From Apostichopus japonicus (taxonomy: Eukaryota; Echinodermata; Holothuroidea; Aspidochirotida; Stichopodidae): a stretch of 64,000 bases of DNA. A program made the position numbers and the translations under genes. Where the stretch lies: contig NC_092576.1 of NCBI RefSeq assembly GCF_037975245.1, positions 24,887,611 to 24,951,610 of the forward strand, given 5' to 3'. This document shows, piece after piece, positions 27,301 through 41,079 of this stretch. Positions within the stretch are counted from its first letter, which is position 1. Each line of letters begins with the position of its first letter. Under the pieces are notes generated by a model, which ran no database searches, had not been told where the DNA came from, and saw nothing but the letters and a program-made list of their open reading frames with translations.

Positions 27301-30300
27301 GACTCGCAAGCTGACCGAAGCCAATCTCTCGGCACACATCCATTTAACGTCCATGTCGGGAAGTTGTTATTGAACAACACCCTTGCCAGACGACACACAT
27401 TGCTGTCGGCGGGGAATCGAACCGGGGATCTCATGACTGGGAGACGCCGGCGTTAACCACTAGGCTATACACTCCGCCTAATGTAGCTCTCCTTATGTAG
27501 CTCTCCTCTTATCCGAACCCTCACACATCTCTCTATCTCCGTCTCCATGTAAATACTCCCTCCTACTCTCCATGTAAATATCTATCACCACAACTCTCTA
27601 TAGGAATCTACTATTATTTGTTCTCATTATTAATATTCTATATTAAGTACTTAAATAAATCATATCAATGTTATATTTGGAACAATGTCTTTTGGTGATG
27701 AAGTATTGCTTACATGTCGTAAGAGCACTCGTCATTCGTTACTGTTCCCAAACTTGTTTTAGTATTTTTCATCAATGAAACCTAACCCCTCTTTTTTGAC
27801 CGTTTCAAATCGACAGTATTCTTACAAGCCAAGTTAGTCTGAGCCATGAAATTGAAAGCAGTCAAAGACCCAATCAACTTATCAAATTTATTGCTAACGT
27901 ACATTAACCGTTACCAGAGAGTTAACATTTCCATGCTTTAAATCCATGCTAAAACTAATAGTTTGTATTGTTTTCCGTCAGATTCCCATCACCAGTGTAT
28001 GCCTTAACAAATCTTTCAAGGAGTGTGGGGAAGATGCTATTGTACTTCACTCTGGACTCAGATTGAACCAATTATTGACGGTAGAGATGATACACATAGA
28101 AACAGAGCGAGTAAATAAGGAGCCTAGGATACTAACAGAAGAAGACGTTACGATGATATTCCGTTATGGGCTACGTTCTGAACATTTAAAGGACCTGTCG
28201 TGAGTATAACGTAATAGATTACGGTTTCCCAGTTCTGAATGTTCAAACCTGACAACATAATTGATAGCAAACAAAACGTCGGAATAATTTAGCTATCAGT
28301 TCATGTTTTCAACAAATATATTGATAAAAATATTGGTAATTACCGTTGAAGTTTCATGTGTTTGTACTAGCTAAAACTTATATTTAGTGGAAGGTCACTT
28401 TTTTATTGCAATAAAACGTAATAGGTAAAATGATATATTATTCGCCCCCATATACTGTGTTAAACCTAATATTAGAATATTCCTTTTGATTCCATAAGAC
28501 GACGTAAAACTATAAGCATGATGTTGACATCTTTGTAATTATAATGGGATTTAGGCTTTGTGTCCGTAAATGACCATCAACGGTGTACTCACACACAATA
28601 ATGCAGTGTCTACTATATTCATGCATACTAAACTGTATCTTTCCATATTTGAAATATATAAATGATCGTTATGATGAGAAGTACTCATCGGTCATTCATC
28701 TGTTCTAGATAATCCAAAAGAACATATTTTTGAGATCTATAAACTACAGACTGCCGTTATCTGCAAAGCTATTTATTGAATGACAAACATTACTTACCCA
28801 ACGTTTAGACTAATGCTCGTTATATCGTACGAGGTCGAATTTAAGCACCAGGATGATGTGTCTATGATATAGTGTCATACTGTGTAAATTGTAATAAACA
28901 AAAACAGACGAATGTGACCTGCCGCGTGGGGGAAAAAAGACAAAGTAGGCACTAAACACATTGTGAAAATATCTGAAAAATAAACTTTCCTCTAGTTTTA
29001 GTGACATATGCAGGGAACAGCGGACAGAACATTCGTGTACCCAATTGTAGAGTACAAGCAATACCCTCTGCGTTTCTAATCATGTTGGCAGGCATAGAAG
29101 TTTATTGCCTGCAGTGACAGGCCGTTCTTGTTTTTTTTTTACCTTCCTTCTGTAATTTTGGAGAACATGTTTAATACATAGAAAGTACATTGTAATCACA
29201 TACACATCTATGCGCTGAACGGCTTATATTTATTTAGTATGTTATATTGAACTAGGAAGAAACAGAGCACCATGATCGCATGTGCATGGCGATCATGTCA
29301 TACTGAATGGTATTATGTATTGTAAGTATCATGCAATACACCCTCCATATGAATATAACACAAGGTGAAAAATGTACTGATCAAGTCCAATGTACACTCC
29401 GCTTCATATGGGAAAATATGTCCATCGCAGAAGCATGGACATATCAAATAAAGGCATGTGTTAGACATGTGTTCTCTTATCACTTGAGACCGACATGACT
29501 TGATATAACGCATCTTAATATAATGAGGTTGACATAGCTTAATTAACGTGTTATCTTTAATACATCGAGCAAGGGGCAAAAGCAGATCGAGGGAGTTGAA
29601 ATTAATTTAAAAGACTTCGGACGGATACATTAGAGGAAGCGTGTCATTTTGTATTTATATACACATTTTGTGCTGTCGGTTTTGCTATTATTTCACCATA
29701 TATTTGGGTCTTATAGCAATCCGCTTCCTCCGGATACTAAGCCGGTTTCGTTTACCTGTGGTGTATTATATATCACCCGCCCTGTTAGAATGGTGCTTGT
29801 AAAATGTGATGGTATGCAAATTCCCCGTGGCCTGCCATATACAAGTTTCTTTTCTTATAGATGCTACCTTGGCCCAAATCGGAGAATGTAAATCTAATTG
29901 TTGTTTCATTAAACTCTAATTTCAACTTTATTCTCGACTTTTCGTCGTTTTATCAGAGCTTCAACTTTTTTTCAAATGTTCTTACTGAACTGTCTACTCC
30001 ACACAGTTTGAATGTTCTAAACTCTTCCAGGAATGTTGACGTTTGTTATCATCATTCCTTACTTGTTCTTCGCAACGGCGACTGCATAAATCTCAACGTT
30101 TTGGCTTCGGAAGTTAAAGCTTTTCCGAATGTAAATGTTGGGAACATATCAAAATCTTTACTGTTCTAGCGAAAAAGGTGTTTCAAAATCACTCTTCTTT
30201 CTATTAGGACTTTTCTATCGACTTGGCAAGCCAAATTTGTCGACCATTTTTGTGTATTTTGGAGAAATTTAGGCTAAGTGAAGCATTCTCGGCTGGTGTT

Positions 30301-30910
30301 ATTTGCTATATTATTTACTTTTCTGTTAGATGTTTTATTTTTACTGACAGTTGCATTTTGACGAAGTTTAATTCATAATAGCTCAATGTTACTGAAAACT
30401 ATTTATCGACGACCTGCGTCTGTCAATAGATTAGAAGAAATTTAGTAGTTGGAGTTCTCATCAAATTACACATTTGAGGTCATTTACGATATATTATGAA
30501 AAGTAGAAAAAAAACACTAGTCTATTTGTCTTTTTGGCGGTAGTTTACGACATTTATACAAAAAAGGTTGTGATGTTATTTCCTTTGTTATATTAATGTG
30601 TTAATTTATAATAATTTTCTCCTTTTTCTTCTTCATTTCTACTTGAAAGGTTTGATAATTGTTTGCTGCCTCCGTCCTTTGCTTCAGAATCAATTCCCGC
30701 GGAGATGAAATCTAGAGACATTAAAGGTATACATGTATCGTCAATTCCGTCAGTGTTCAATTATCATTTCAGTTTAGCATGTTCTCTCATATATGAGTAT
30801 TCATTAAATTATTGTATAATAGTTTTAGTGCGTACACAATTGAATCCGAAATTACAAACTAAAGGATATGAATTGGTACATATACCTTAATGTTCGTATC
30901 ATCAAAATGT

Positions 30911-31008
<98 letters not shown>

Positions 31009-31205
31009 AATGTGTAGCAAGTGGTATGACAGATATATAGTTAATCGATAAAGAATAACACACCAGTAGAATCACTGTGGTCGAGTGGTGCGGACTTCGG
31101 TTCGCGACACGAAGATCCGGGGTTCGATTCCTACCTTCGCCTGATGAGTCCCAAAAGGACGAAACCGGTCGTGAAGTGGAATTTGGTGTGTTATTCTTTA
31201 TTGAT

Positions 31206-31243
<38 letters not shown>

Positions 31244-34200
31244 GCCTCGACAATTTTTTTTTAAACTACTCGCCAACTGGCTACCGAGTCTAAAATTCTA
31301 CTCGCCAAAACGTTAAAATTACTCGCCAGTTTTTCTCGCTAATTGTTTGTGTGATATAAGCCTAGGTACACTCTTAAAACACCTGGGTCATATTCATGAC
31401 CCAAACGCAGGGTCGATGGTCTTATAACCCAATTTGGGTTGTACCATACACTAAGCTGACCTAATGCTAAGTCCGAAACTGACTTTCATCAACGAGTCAA
31501 AATAATATTGGACTATGATTGGTCAACATTATAGGAATATGAGTGCACCATGTCAGATCAGCCAATCAACGAACACACATTGACCGTCCGATAATATTGA
31601 CCCTGCGCGCGCGCCATAGACAAATTGGCTGTAGGACAAGTTTGCTGACAGAGCGAACATGATCCGAAGCACAAATTGATTCGTTCGTGAAAGATAAATT
31701 AGAAGAATGGGGCTTGATGGAATGGGCTAATTCATTTCAAGGTATGGTATCATGTGCAAATATCTTTTTTAATATGTAATTAAATTTCAAGAAATGCTGA
31801 AGTAGCAAACGAAGACTTAACGTATGGCTAAGTCGGTGACTAATTCGTAGTCGTACTAGCCTATAGCCTAACGCTAAGCCATAACATAGGCTAGGCCTGT
31901 AAAGAGTTCACTATTGCAGTTGAGATTGAGATGATGTATACATGTACGGAACCTCTAGTATCTGATAGATAAATCCACAATCCTGATATGAATATTAGGC
32001 CCCTAATGGTTGAAATTGTTAAAAATGGAGCTATTTAACCGAAAGTTCTGTCCAAGTTGTTAAACGGACCCGTTTAGCCTAGTCGCTGCCAGTTAGCCTA
32101 GGCCTAGGCTACGTACAAAAAATGCAAAGTTTTTCGATAGGCCTGAGAATAAGATGTCAATATATCATTTAGGGCCTAGGCCTAGACCTATTAATAACGT
32201 TAGGATCACCCGTGGAAAGACCCATGGACTTGCACGGAGACCAATCATTATTCCATATTTTTTACATTTGCCGAACTGTATATTTAAAATAAATATGACG
32301 ATGCACAACTGCATAGGCTAAGTAAGAATTGTTGACAATGCATAAGTAGCCTAGGCCTAAGCAATGTTGTGCCAAGTTTGGTAAGTAAATATGATGAGGC
32401 CTAGGCCCCTAGGCGAGGCCTATTTGCGATCATGAGGGTCTGCGATCATGAGGATGACGGCTAGATTTAGACAGGCTAATGGAGTGGGGTTTTTTTTTGT
32501 ACACACAGGGCAGCTACTGTAGTGTGAAGCATTTGGAATATGCGTAATGTCGTAGGCCTACAGTAGCCTAACGTTAGGCCTAGGCTAGGCTAGGCACTAC
32601 TGCGCATAGTGTTATAGGCCTAACGTTAGGCCCAGTTATGGAACAAGCCCCAGTGACCCAAAAAAATCATCAGCGTTTTTACCAGAATTTTAGGGTTACT
32701 GTAGGCCTAGGCCTAAATAACAAAAATAGCTTAGCCTAGGCGTACTGTAGCCTAGGCCTAATGTTACATCTGATTAAGCAGTAAGTGTACTAACATAGCT
32801 TATCAGACTAGGCCTACCGAAAAAAAGACAAACAAGACCAAACAAGAGGCAGAACTTGGAATAAATTTACAACAATTTCATTTAAAAATTTCTTGGCAAT
32901 GAAAATTTTGAATCTTCATACAAAATTAACATTTAGGCCTAGCCTAGAATGTTAGGTCTTTTTGGTCAAGATGTGAAAAAGACAGCCCGTTTTGCATATA
33001 TTATGGTTGAAAATAAGTAGGCCTAACAGATCTTATTTGTTCATGGCACTTTTTGAGCATGTTGCTACGGTAATATTGGAACGTAATGTTAGGTAGCCTA
33101 GGTTTATATGCATTATACAGCCCCCGCATTATTCGGGCACCTTGATATACCCTACGATAAGTACTTGTATATTAATTCTACAAATTAAGTATGTACAGTT
33201 AAGCAGGGGGAGGGGGGGGGGGGTCGTTGTTGTAAGTAAGTAGCACTGGGTTCCTGTATACTGTGCACTTTTCAGCTAAATTGCTTCAACATTCATTGAA
33301 AATATTTACATTATGATGCCTGCACCAGTCAAACCTCAATCTATATAGGCCCTGGCATAATTGCCAAGGTTCGAAATACGTGGTAGTTCAGTAGGCTGTA
33401 GCGGAGTGTAGCCCTAGACGACCAAATATACGTTGGACTACCAGAACTGTCAGAACACTGAGTAGCAGTAGTCCGGTGGGCTACCAAAATTTCCCAACTT
33501 GAAAGCTATTGTTTGTGATAAACTGTTTTCACCCACACACACAATGTGTAAATCTTTTCTATAGCAATATTGTATACTGTATGTCATGTATCATCATCGT
33601 TTAAAAAATTATAGGAAAAAAAATAAATAAAAAAATAATAAATTGGACCAAGTTTACCATAATAGAACAACACAAAATGGCTGCCAAGTTTAAATCTCAT
33701 CTATACAAAAAACAATGATAAAATTTTTTTTTTTATTATAGATTAGGCCTACCTACAAATAGTTCAAAAATTATATCCTTCTATAGAATCACATTTAAAT
33801 TATGCTTCTTCCTCTGGAAAATACAAAACAATTTGTGGGGTTGACTACTGGTACGCAAAATGTACATACTTTATCTAAACCAAAATGGCATATTAATACA
33901 TTTTTATTGGTAATATTATGTTACCTGAATATTTGCTGCACGTACTTAATTCAGGTGTTATTTTGTATTTTAGTCATAATTTTTCTATTTATTTTTTACA
34001 TTTCTATCACATATTTTTCTATACAATCTAATCTTTTATAACCTTTTAACTTTTATACTTTGAACAAATTTTTTATCTTTTGCTGTAAAGCGCTTTAGAG
34101 CAATTTTTTAATTGAATAAGGCGCTATATAAATTTTGTGTAATAACAATAATATTTCTTAAGAGGTTGAATATTAATCACTCTACTCTAGGCCTAGTTTT

Positions 34201-37200
34201 TTCACTGTCTTGTTTAATTTTTTGGCAAATAAAAAAAAGTTCAACCACATCATTTGTTAAAACTGTGCAATTCATTCAAACTATACTGTCGTTTATAGTT
34301 TGCACACCTACTACTGAATTATTATAGGATTGTACGAGAAAAGCGTTTCTGTGTACACTCAGCTTGGACTGCACCAGCCCATCATTAAAACAGTATTTTT
34401 CTATGTGCAAACAGTAGTTTCTTCACAACACCTAGATTCTATATTCCTTTATCCCTTCGTGGGACCAGCGTTAAATGGTTAATTTGCTAGAGCTTTTTTT
34501 TCTTTTTGCAGACTCAGGATAGCCAGGCATATCAATCTACATTGCAGTCTCCAACTTTTTCATTACAATCACCTAAATCTTTGATAACCACCTCAACACC
34601 AGAACATAGCAATACCCCAAAGAGACCGAAGTTACATTTTGTAAGTACTTCTCCCTTGTATAAATCTGCATTGGTATGTGATTGTCATTAATAAGTCTGC
34701 CATCTTTTTACAGTAATCGAAACAATTCATCCAGAACTGTTTAAATGGTGCACACATCAATCATTACACACCCAATTAACCAGACAGATCTGTCTTCTGT
34801 AAGGGGGCTGTTGTTCCCCTTTAATAGGTACAGTACAAAGCACAACTAAGCTCCAATCTATCAACATGTATAAAAAATATGAATGAGCAATCACCAGTTT
34901 TGTTCTTGAATTCTCCTTTTCAAAGGATATCCGTAAAATACTAAATGATAACAACGGCGGAGATATCATTGAGTCTGAAATGGACGAAGGACTACTTAGT
35001 CACAAATATCGGATTCAAGCTGTCAGGATGTTTGTATCACACCTGATAGAACAGTTTGGAGGTGATTTGAATTCTATTTCTTTGAGAATTAGTGGTGACC
35101 AGTGGTGAACAAACATTTTTAGTTTTCACAATGTTTACTTTTATTTAGCAACTCATTATTTTACACAAATTGTTTATATTTCAGGCCCACATCCCATGTA
35201 AAAGAGGCTCTTGCAAGATCCATTGTAAATGAGTTTCCCAAACTGAAGGGAGAAGATGGAGATGGTTATGTTAGTATCAATTTTTGTCATGTTAGATCAC
35301 TTTTTTTTTGGATTACGTTTTTAAAATGTAGAAGGATGGCTGTTGCCAGTTGGATACTACCATTCTTTATAATTGTCAACATGTTATCCAAGTAGCCTAT
35401 ATACCATATACAGAAAACCCTTCGTTTTAAGTCAGTGGGTCAATGAAATAGCTTTGACAAATATATATTTGGCATAAACTGGGAACATCAAGAAATGAAT
35501 TGATTTACTCTGAGAAACATGGAAATTGTTCTCTCCCGGCCCATGTGATCATATGCATTTGAGATGAGGAGGAATGTGCCCCCTCAACTTGGCTCATTAA
35601 AAAATACTGTCATTTTATTTGCACTAAATAATTTCAGCTCTGATGTGATTGGTGAGTTCTCAGTTGAATGTTCAATTTGGTTTCATGATTTGTTTGCTGG
35701 AAGCTAGAGAACATTGATTATAGATGTGTCAGGTCGTATGGATGGGATTACATTCGGTTCTAGGACATCTCACCCCGCATCAATTCCCCACCCGGACAAT
35801 TCCCCCCCCGGGCATTCCCCACTGTCCGGGGGAGGTGTCCGGTCACGATACAGACTGCCTCAAACCAAAATGAAAGGGGGCGAAATCATCATTTACATTG
35901 ACTTTCTGTTATGAGCATATAGCTAGGTGCTCATTATTCATAACTGCTGAGTAGTTTTAGGATCGGGAGTTTGAGTTCTGACCATGTGTCCTTAGGCAAA
36001 ACATTTTACCTTCATTGGTTGTTTTCACAGGAAGCTTGGTACACTTCTAGCATTGGACAGCATGCAGCTACAGGTTATTTGGAAGAAAGACTCAGGAATG
36101 TGAGGAAGAGAACAGCAAAGAAGAATCATGTGAGCATTCGGAAGGCCAACAAAACAAACTCTGACTCCACAGCTTCATCAGTCAGTAGTCTGGAGAGTGA
36201 TGAAGGTATTTTTATGTGTTTTTTTTTTTAAGTTAACATTTGAAATGTTAACAAGAGTAAGAAGAAATTACATATCATGCATAGGATGTTCATTCCTGGC
36301 GTACCTTTTCATCTCCTTTTTAATGTGCAGATTTTCAGAATTCACATTTAGAACAATATCTTTGTCATGATTCCTTGGTATATCCATTCTTCATAGGGCA
36401 ATTATTGTTAACTTTTCCAGATGACATCGAACCTGCTGCCATTGATGCGATGGTACAGTGGATGAAACAAAATAAAGAACCTCTGGGTAAAGTCAGAGAA
36501 TACCACCAAAAAACAGCGAAGTCCAGGCTCATGTGGATTAGAGAAAATCCAGAGGGCGTCGCCATCTTTGCGAAATATCCTAGACTACTGGACACTTCAG
36601 GACTGGTGGGTTTTATTTAGATAGTTGATTTATTCTGTGATGTGGCAAGCTCAGGGTAATAAGCAGGCAAATTTCATTTGTAGGTCTTCTCATGTGTGAG
36701 CCAAGAAATCAGTGAGGAAATCTGCTCGTACCTTCAGATCAAGGATAGGGCAAGAAGAAATGGCCTCTGTCAATACTCGAAAGACACCCCCTCTGGGAAT
36801 ACATCCAACTTTGTCGGTGAGCTAATGGTACGATGAAGTGTAAAAACAAAAAAGGGATCAGTTAACTCAATGGTATACTGTTTTTGTTCTCAAGAAGGGC
36901 AGAATTATAAGCACAACGCAAAAATAAAAAAAGGCATAATACCTGCTGTATAATTTCATTTTTTTGTTCATAGTTTGCTTTAGCAAAATGGAAGATTTTG
37001 TTCAAATCGATGCAAACAAATATTTGGTATGCTTTGTGGGATATGTACTCTCAGTTGCATTTTCAAGAGCATCACGTTACTCCTGTATCTCTAGTTAAAC
37101 AAAACATCTGAGATGATATGGTCCTATGCTCTGTAGCAGTATCCAACAAAAAGAATTCACCTCAGTGCCAGGATATGGGACATCTACATCAGTTTGTTTG

Positions 37201-40200
37201 GATGGTCCTCCAAGACTATTTCGCAGCTCTGTTCACAGTCCAAGTCTGGGTACAAAAAATGCTTTCTGTGCAGACATGTCTCATATTTCATCCTTTTTCA
37301 GATTAATCTGGACTTTGAAGTCATCAAGCCAAAGTGTAGGGACAAATTGTTCCTGTTATGGACACCTGCAGTCGCTAGGAACCTACTGCATTATGCTGAC
37401 AAGCAAAATGATTGGTCTCGACACCTGGGGATTGTTCAAGACAGCAGTCAACTATCAGGTAACTAAGTTGCAATAACTTATTAACCCAGGTAAAATGCAT
37501 GTGAACTGTTTTCATGTGGCACTGCCAGTGATGTTTCAATTGGCCCCCAGTTGAGCTTCACCTCAGTCAGGGGAAATAATGAAAATGGTGTGTATTTGGA
37601 GGAGGGAGTCAGTCAGGGGATTAAGGTGGTCAGACAACAGAATAGTGTCAAGTATTATGCCTGATTGCCATATTTCAGTACACAATGCCTCAGGTCTGGC
37701 ATGGGCACAACCCTGCACAGTCAACATAGATGACATCGGATTTGTTATAAGCTACAAATGTTTTCTATTCTCGCATCAGAATTCTGGTAATATTGTATTG
37801 CTTCATCGACGAACATTCATTGGCCTGGCATCCACCCAACTTTGGATCACAATCAGAGATGCTGTTGAGAAATTGGTGGATTTGTAGAGCAGTCAGAGAT
37901 CCTATCCACACTATATAATGCATATTGTTCCACTGAAAGACATTTTTTAACTGAAAAATCATCATATATTCCCACAAATGTGTTAGCTTATAACACGGGT
38001 ATAATCAGTGCCTCCATGAGTGTTAAGTCTGTGAATCTTTCCCCAAGGTTCTTATTTTCCCTCTTTACAGATGATGAAGTATGCAACATTGCACTGCAGT
38101 GTATTCCATGCATTCTACCTGTTGGGTCGCAGAAGATAAAGGGCAAAGGAAAACGGGCTACAATTGAAGATGCCCTCACTTCATTTGTAGATTTGCAAAA
38201 GGTGAGCTGAAAGCTAAAGTTGAAGTAGAAAAATTCCTTTTATAATATCATCGTCGGTTACAGGTTCATCTAGGAAAATTGACAGACGATAAAATTATGG
38301 ATGAAACAGGCAAAGAGCTTGCCTTCTCTTCGCGAGCAGTGTACATCGATTGGTGAGACAAGACATTCATCAGATACAATCCCACCCTGCTCCTAGAACC
38401 ACCATTTTATGTTCCCATCTGAAAGACATGAACGATGCATTCAGCCACTTTCCCAAGGGGAATGGTGGAAGGGGACTATCAAAGCATCGGTCACTAATGC
38501 TCTGCAGCTGTGCCAATCAAATGCCTGAAGAACCTCACCAGCCCCAAAAATTGTGGAACCATAACCCACTAGCAAGTTCTCACACAGACCACTGCACCAG
38601 GTTGCATTGTACAAACCCTTAACCAAATTTATTACAGGTAGAGTTGTAACAATGATTTCTTCATTCCAGTATACACATGATATATGAATACATATAAATG
38701 TGAATGCAGAATATGTTGAATGTGCAGTAGAAGAGTGTACAATCTAATTCACACCGATTGGATAGGACATTGTGGTATTCCAGGCAGTATGGTGTGATAG
38801 TATGATTGTCTTGTTAACTTCTGAACACTGTGTTCATCCATAATCAATTGTCAAGGGTTCCTAGATGAGCCTCAAAATAACTTACAGAGACCCGACAATT
38901 CCTAATATCTGAAATAGTTTTAAAAAAAACTTGTTTTCAGTACAATGCATAAAGTACCTGGCACCTCTAAAACCCACTATGAAATTGTGGCACTATTCAT
39001 CACTGAAGTTGTGAAATGCTAAATACTGCACATTCTTAATCAAAACAAAGATTGCTTCTATCAATCCGCCTTCTGGGGAGTACTACAATATATGATCCTT
39101 TCTATATGGAAGGCAGCATTTGAATAAATCTAAGAAGTTTGCTTCCATAACCTTTGCTTTTTCATTTCAGATTGGAACCAATATTCCACACTACCTTGAA
39201 GGGGTGAAACAAAAGCAAGCATTCGTTCTAGCTATTGGAAGCAGCAGGGTTAGCCCGGAACAAACGTACATAATCATAGAGAGAGAAGCCATTCCACAGG
39301 AGTCGCTGCTTAATGCCATTGATTTATGTTTTAAATGTTTTCATGTTTTTGATATGAATTATCAATGGCAATCATACAACACCTGGCAGTTCCTCCAGAC
39401 TGTTGTATACAACTTACCTGGGAAAATGTCATCTTCAGTTGTGTCATTGAAGACATATTTGAAAGTCAGAAGGAAGTAGGGCTGAAAATGTTCAGACCTG
39501 GGTCCCATATATATGCTTCAATAAGAACTGTCAACAAAGTTGAAACAATAGTCGCACAGTGCAACACTAGAATTAACTTGGCAATCGATTCAACTGTCCA
39601 TTACAACTCCTTTTTACATGACAGTTGAAAGAATTTGGACACAATTTTGTTCAATGCCGAGCAATCTTTATTATCATCTGAAGTTGTGTGATTTTAGTTG
39701 AAATCTCAACTGTTAGTTGAATCACGTTTATGGGACCAAGGCATACTTGCCTCATATACAAAGCAAAGATATGCTTGTATTCTAAGAAGAATTGGCAAAA
39801 CGTTTTCAGCCTGTATGATCATATTTGTTTTCATCTCATAAATTCCAGTTCCAAAGTTGCAGCTCACAAATATTTTGCTGTCATGAAATTTTAGAAGCAA
39901 ATTATATGGATTGTCCCAGTCCCAGTTATCTGCTCTAAATAAATTGCTTGGACTATTTTCAATTGAACGGCTCTTGGAATACAGAAATATGTGTATCCAT
40001 TCTACACATATTTACATATACAATATTTACCTGTGCTGGGTTATGTACAACAGCAGTATATTACACATAATATATGGACTCATTACTTAAAGGCTTGCCG
40101 CCGTTTAATGAAATCCATGGATAAGTGTTAAAAAGGGGGGAGGGGAATCGTCTTTACGAGGCCTAATTTAGTGAACATTTTCAAGACTGACCATCCAGCA

Positions 40201-40891
40201 ACCCATCTTTTAAAAATGGGCAACCATGTTTTGATTGTCATTTTCTTCTTTTGTTATTACATCGTAAGTAAGGCAAATACTTTCCCATGCGAGCTAGTCT
40301 ATGCTCTAGCTGATAAATATCATTATGAAGACACACACATGTCTAGCTAGAAAGTGTTCGTTCATTCATTCAGCAAATTGTATTTTATCCATACAAGTCT
40401 AATAAAATGTTGAAATTGTTTATGTAAAAATTGCACTGGGGTAAAAAACATTTTTGATTCATTGGTAACGCTTCAAACAATTCCTTCCTTTAGATCTTGT
40501 GCTATGGTACCATATTAATGAAACATTCAGTTTTGTTGCAATTTTACATTACTTTTTAGCAGTTTTTCAGCAGTTCACTTTCTTTGAAGGAGTTACATCA
40601 ATAAATTGCACTGTCAAATGAAGCCTTTTGTATTTATGTATTTTTTCCTATAAGAGTCAAGCTGACCCAAATGTGGTTGATTTCCATCATAACCCTTGCC
40701 GGGGTCAATATTTACCAATATTTCTGGGTCAAATTTACGACCCATAAATTGGGTCACTTATTCTGACCTAATTTTCTGGGTCAGTTTGACCCAAATGTGT
40801 TAGGTTCCCTCCTGACTTTCATTTGGGTCAAAAAGTGACCCAATTTGGGTCAATTTTAACCCAAGTGTTTTTAGAGTGTAGTATGGCCTAA

Positions 40892-40922
<31 letters not shown>

Positions 40923-41027
40923 GACTTATAATGCGCACACACCACTCAAAGAATGTTCATGGCGCAAATGACAATGAGAAATGATACAAATAATACAGAA
41001 AAATACAAAACAATGACAGAAGAGAAA

Positions 41028-41079
<52 letters not shown>

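Larger units (their letters stand above)
31035..31214 (+). mobile_element. Inverted-repeat element with tRNA-like promoter and hammerhead ribozyme
   Basis: Arms at 31035-31065 and 31184-31214 are 31-bp inverted repeats with one mismatch. The 118-bp core holds a tRNA-like region and then a hammerhead motif. It lies between two (AT)n tracts. The layout suggests a non-autonomous element transcribed by RNA polymerase III and processed by self-cleavage. I do not know a named family with this exact layout. Confidence 0.7.
31367..40880 (+). mobile_element. TIR-bounded element carrying the SAMD3-like gene
   Basis: The left end reads TACACTCTTAAAACACCTGG (31367-31386). The inverse of the right end (40860-40880) reads TACACTCTAAAAACACTTGG. 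The outer TA on each side may be a target duplication. Both ends carry clusters of GGGTCA/TGACCC words within about 215 bp, the kind of subterminal repeats that transposases bind. Between them lies the complete SAMD3-like gene and no recognisable DDE transposase. Superfamily not assigned. Inserted into the B-C intron of the NLR gene. Confidence 0.68.

Noticed and set aside
27199-27456. Open frames on both strands with MYVCMYVC/HTYIHTYI repeats
   Set aside because: They translate the SINE and its (ATGT)n tail; no protein.
31241-31366. CAGGCCTCGACA... with ACTCGCCA repeats as the left end of a hAT-like element
   Set aside because: Suggestive, but no right end or target duplication was found; it may continue beyond the SAMD3-like element at 40881, which I could not show.
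36676-36835. Open segment after an AG between SAMD3-like exons 6 and 7
   Set aside because: Exons 6 and 7 already join in phase and match the family order; the extra segment ends in a stop and has no family match.
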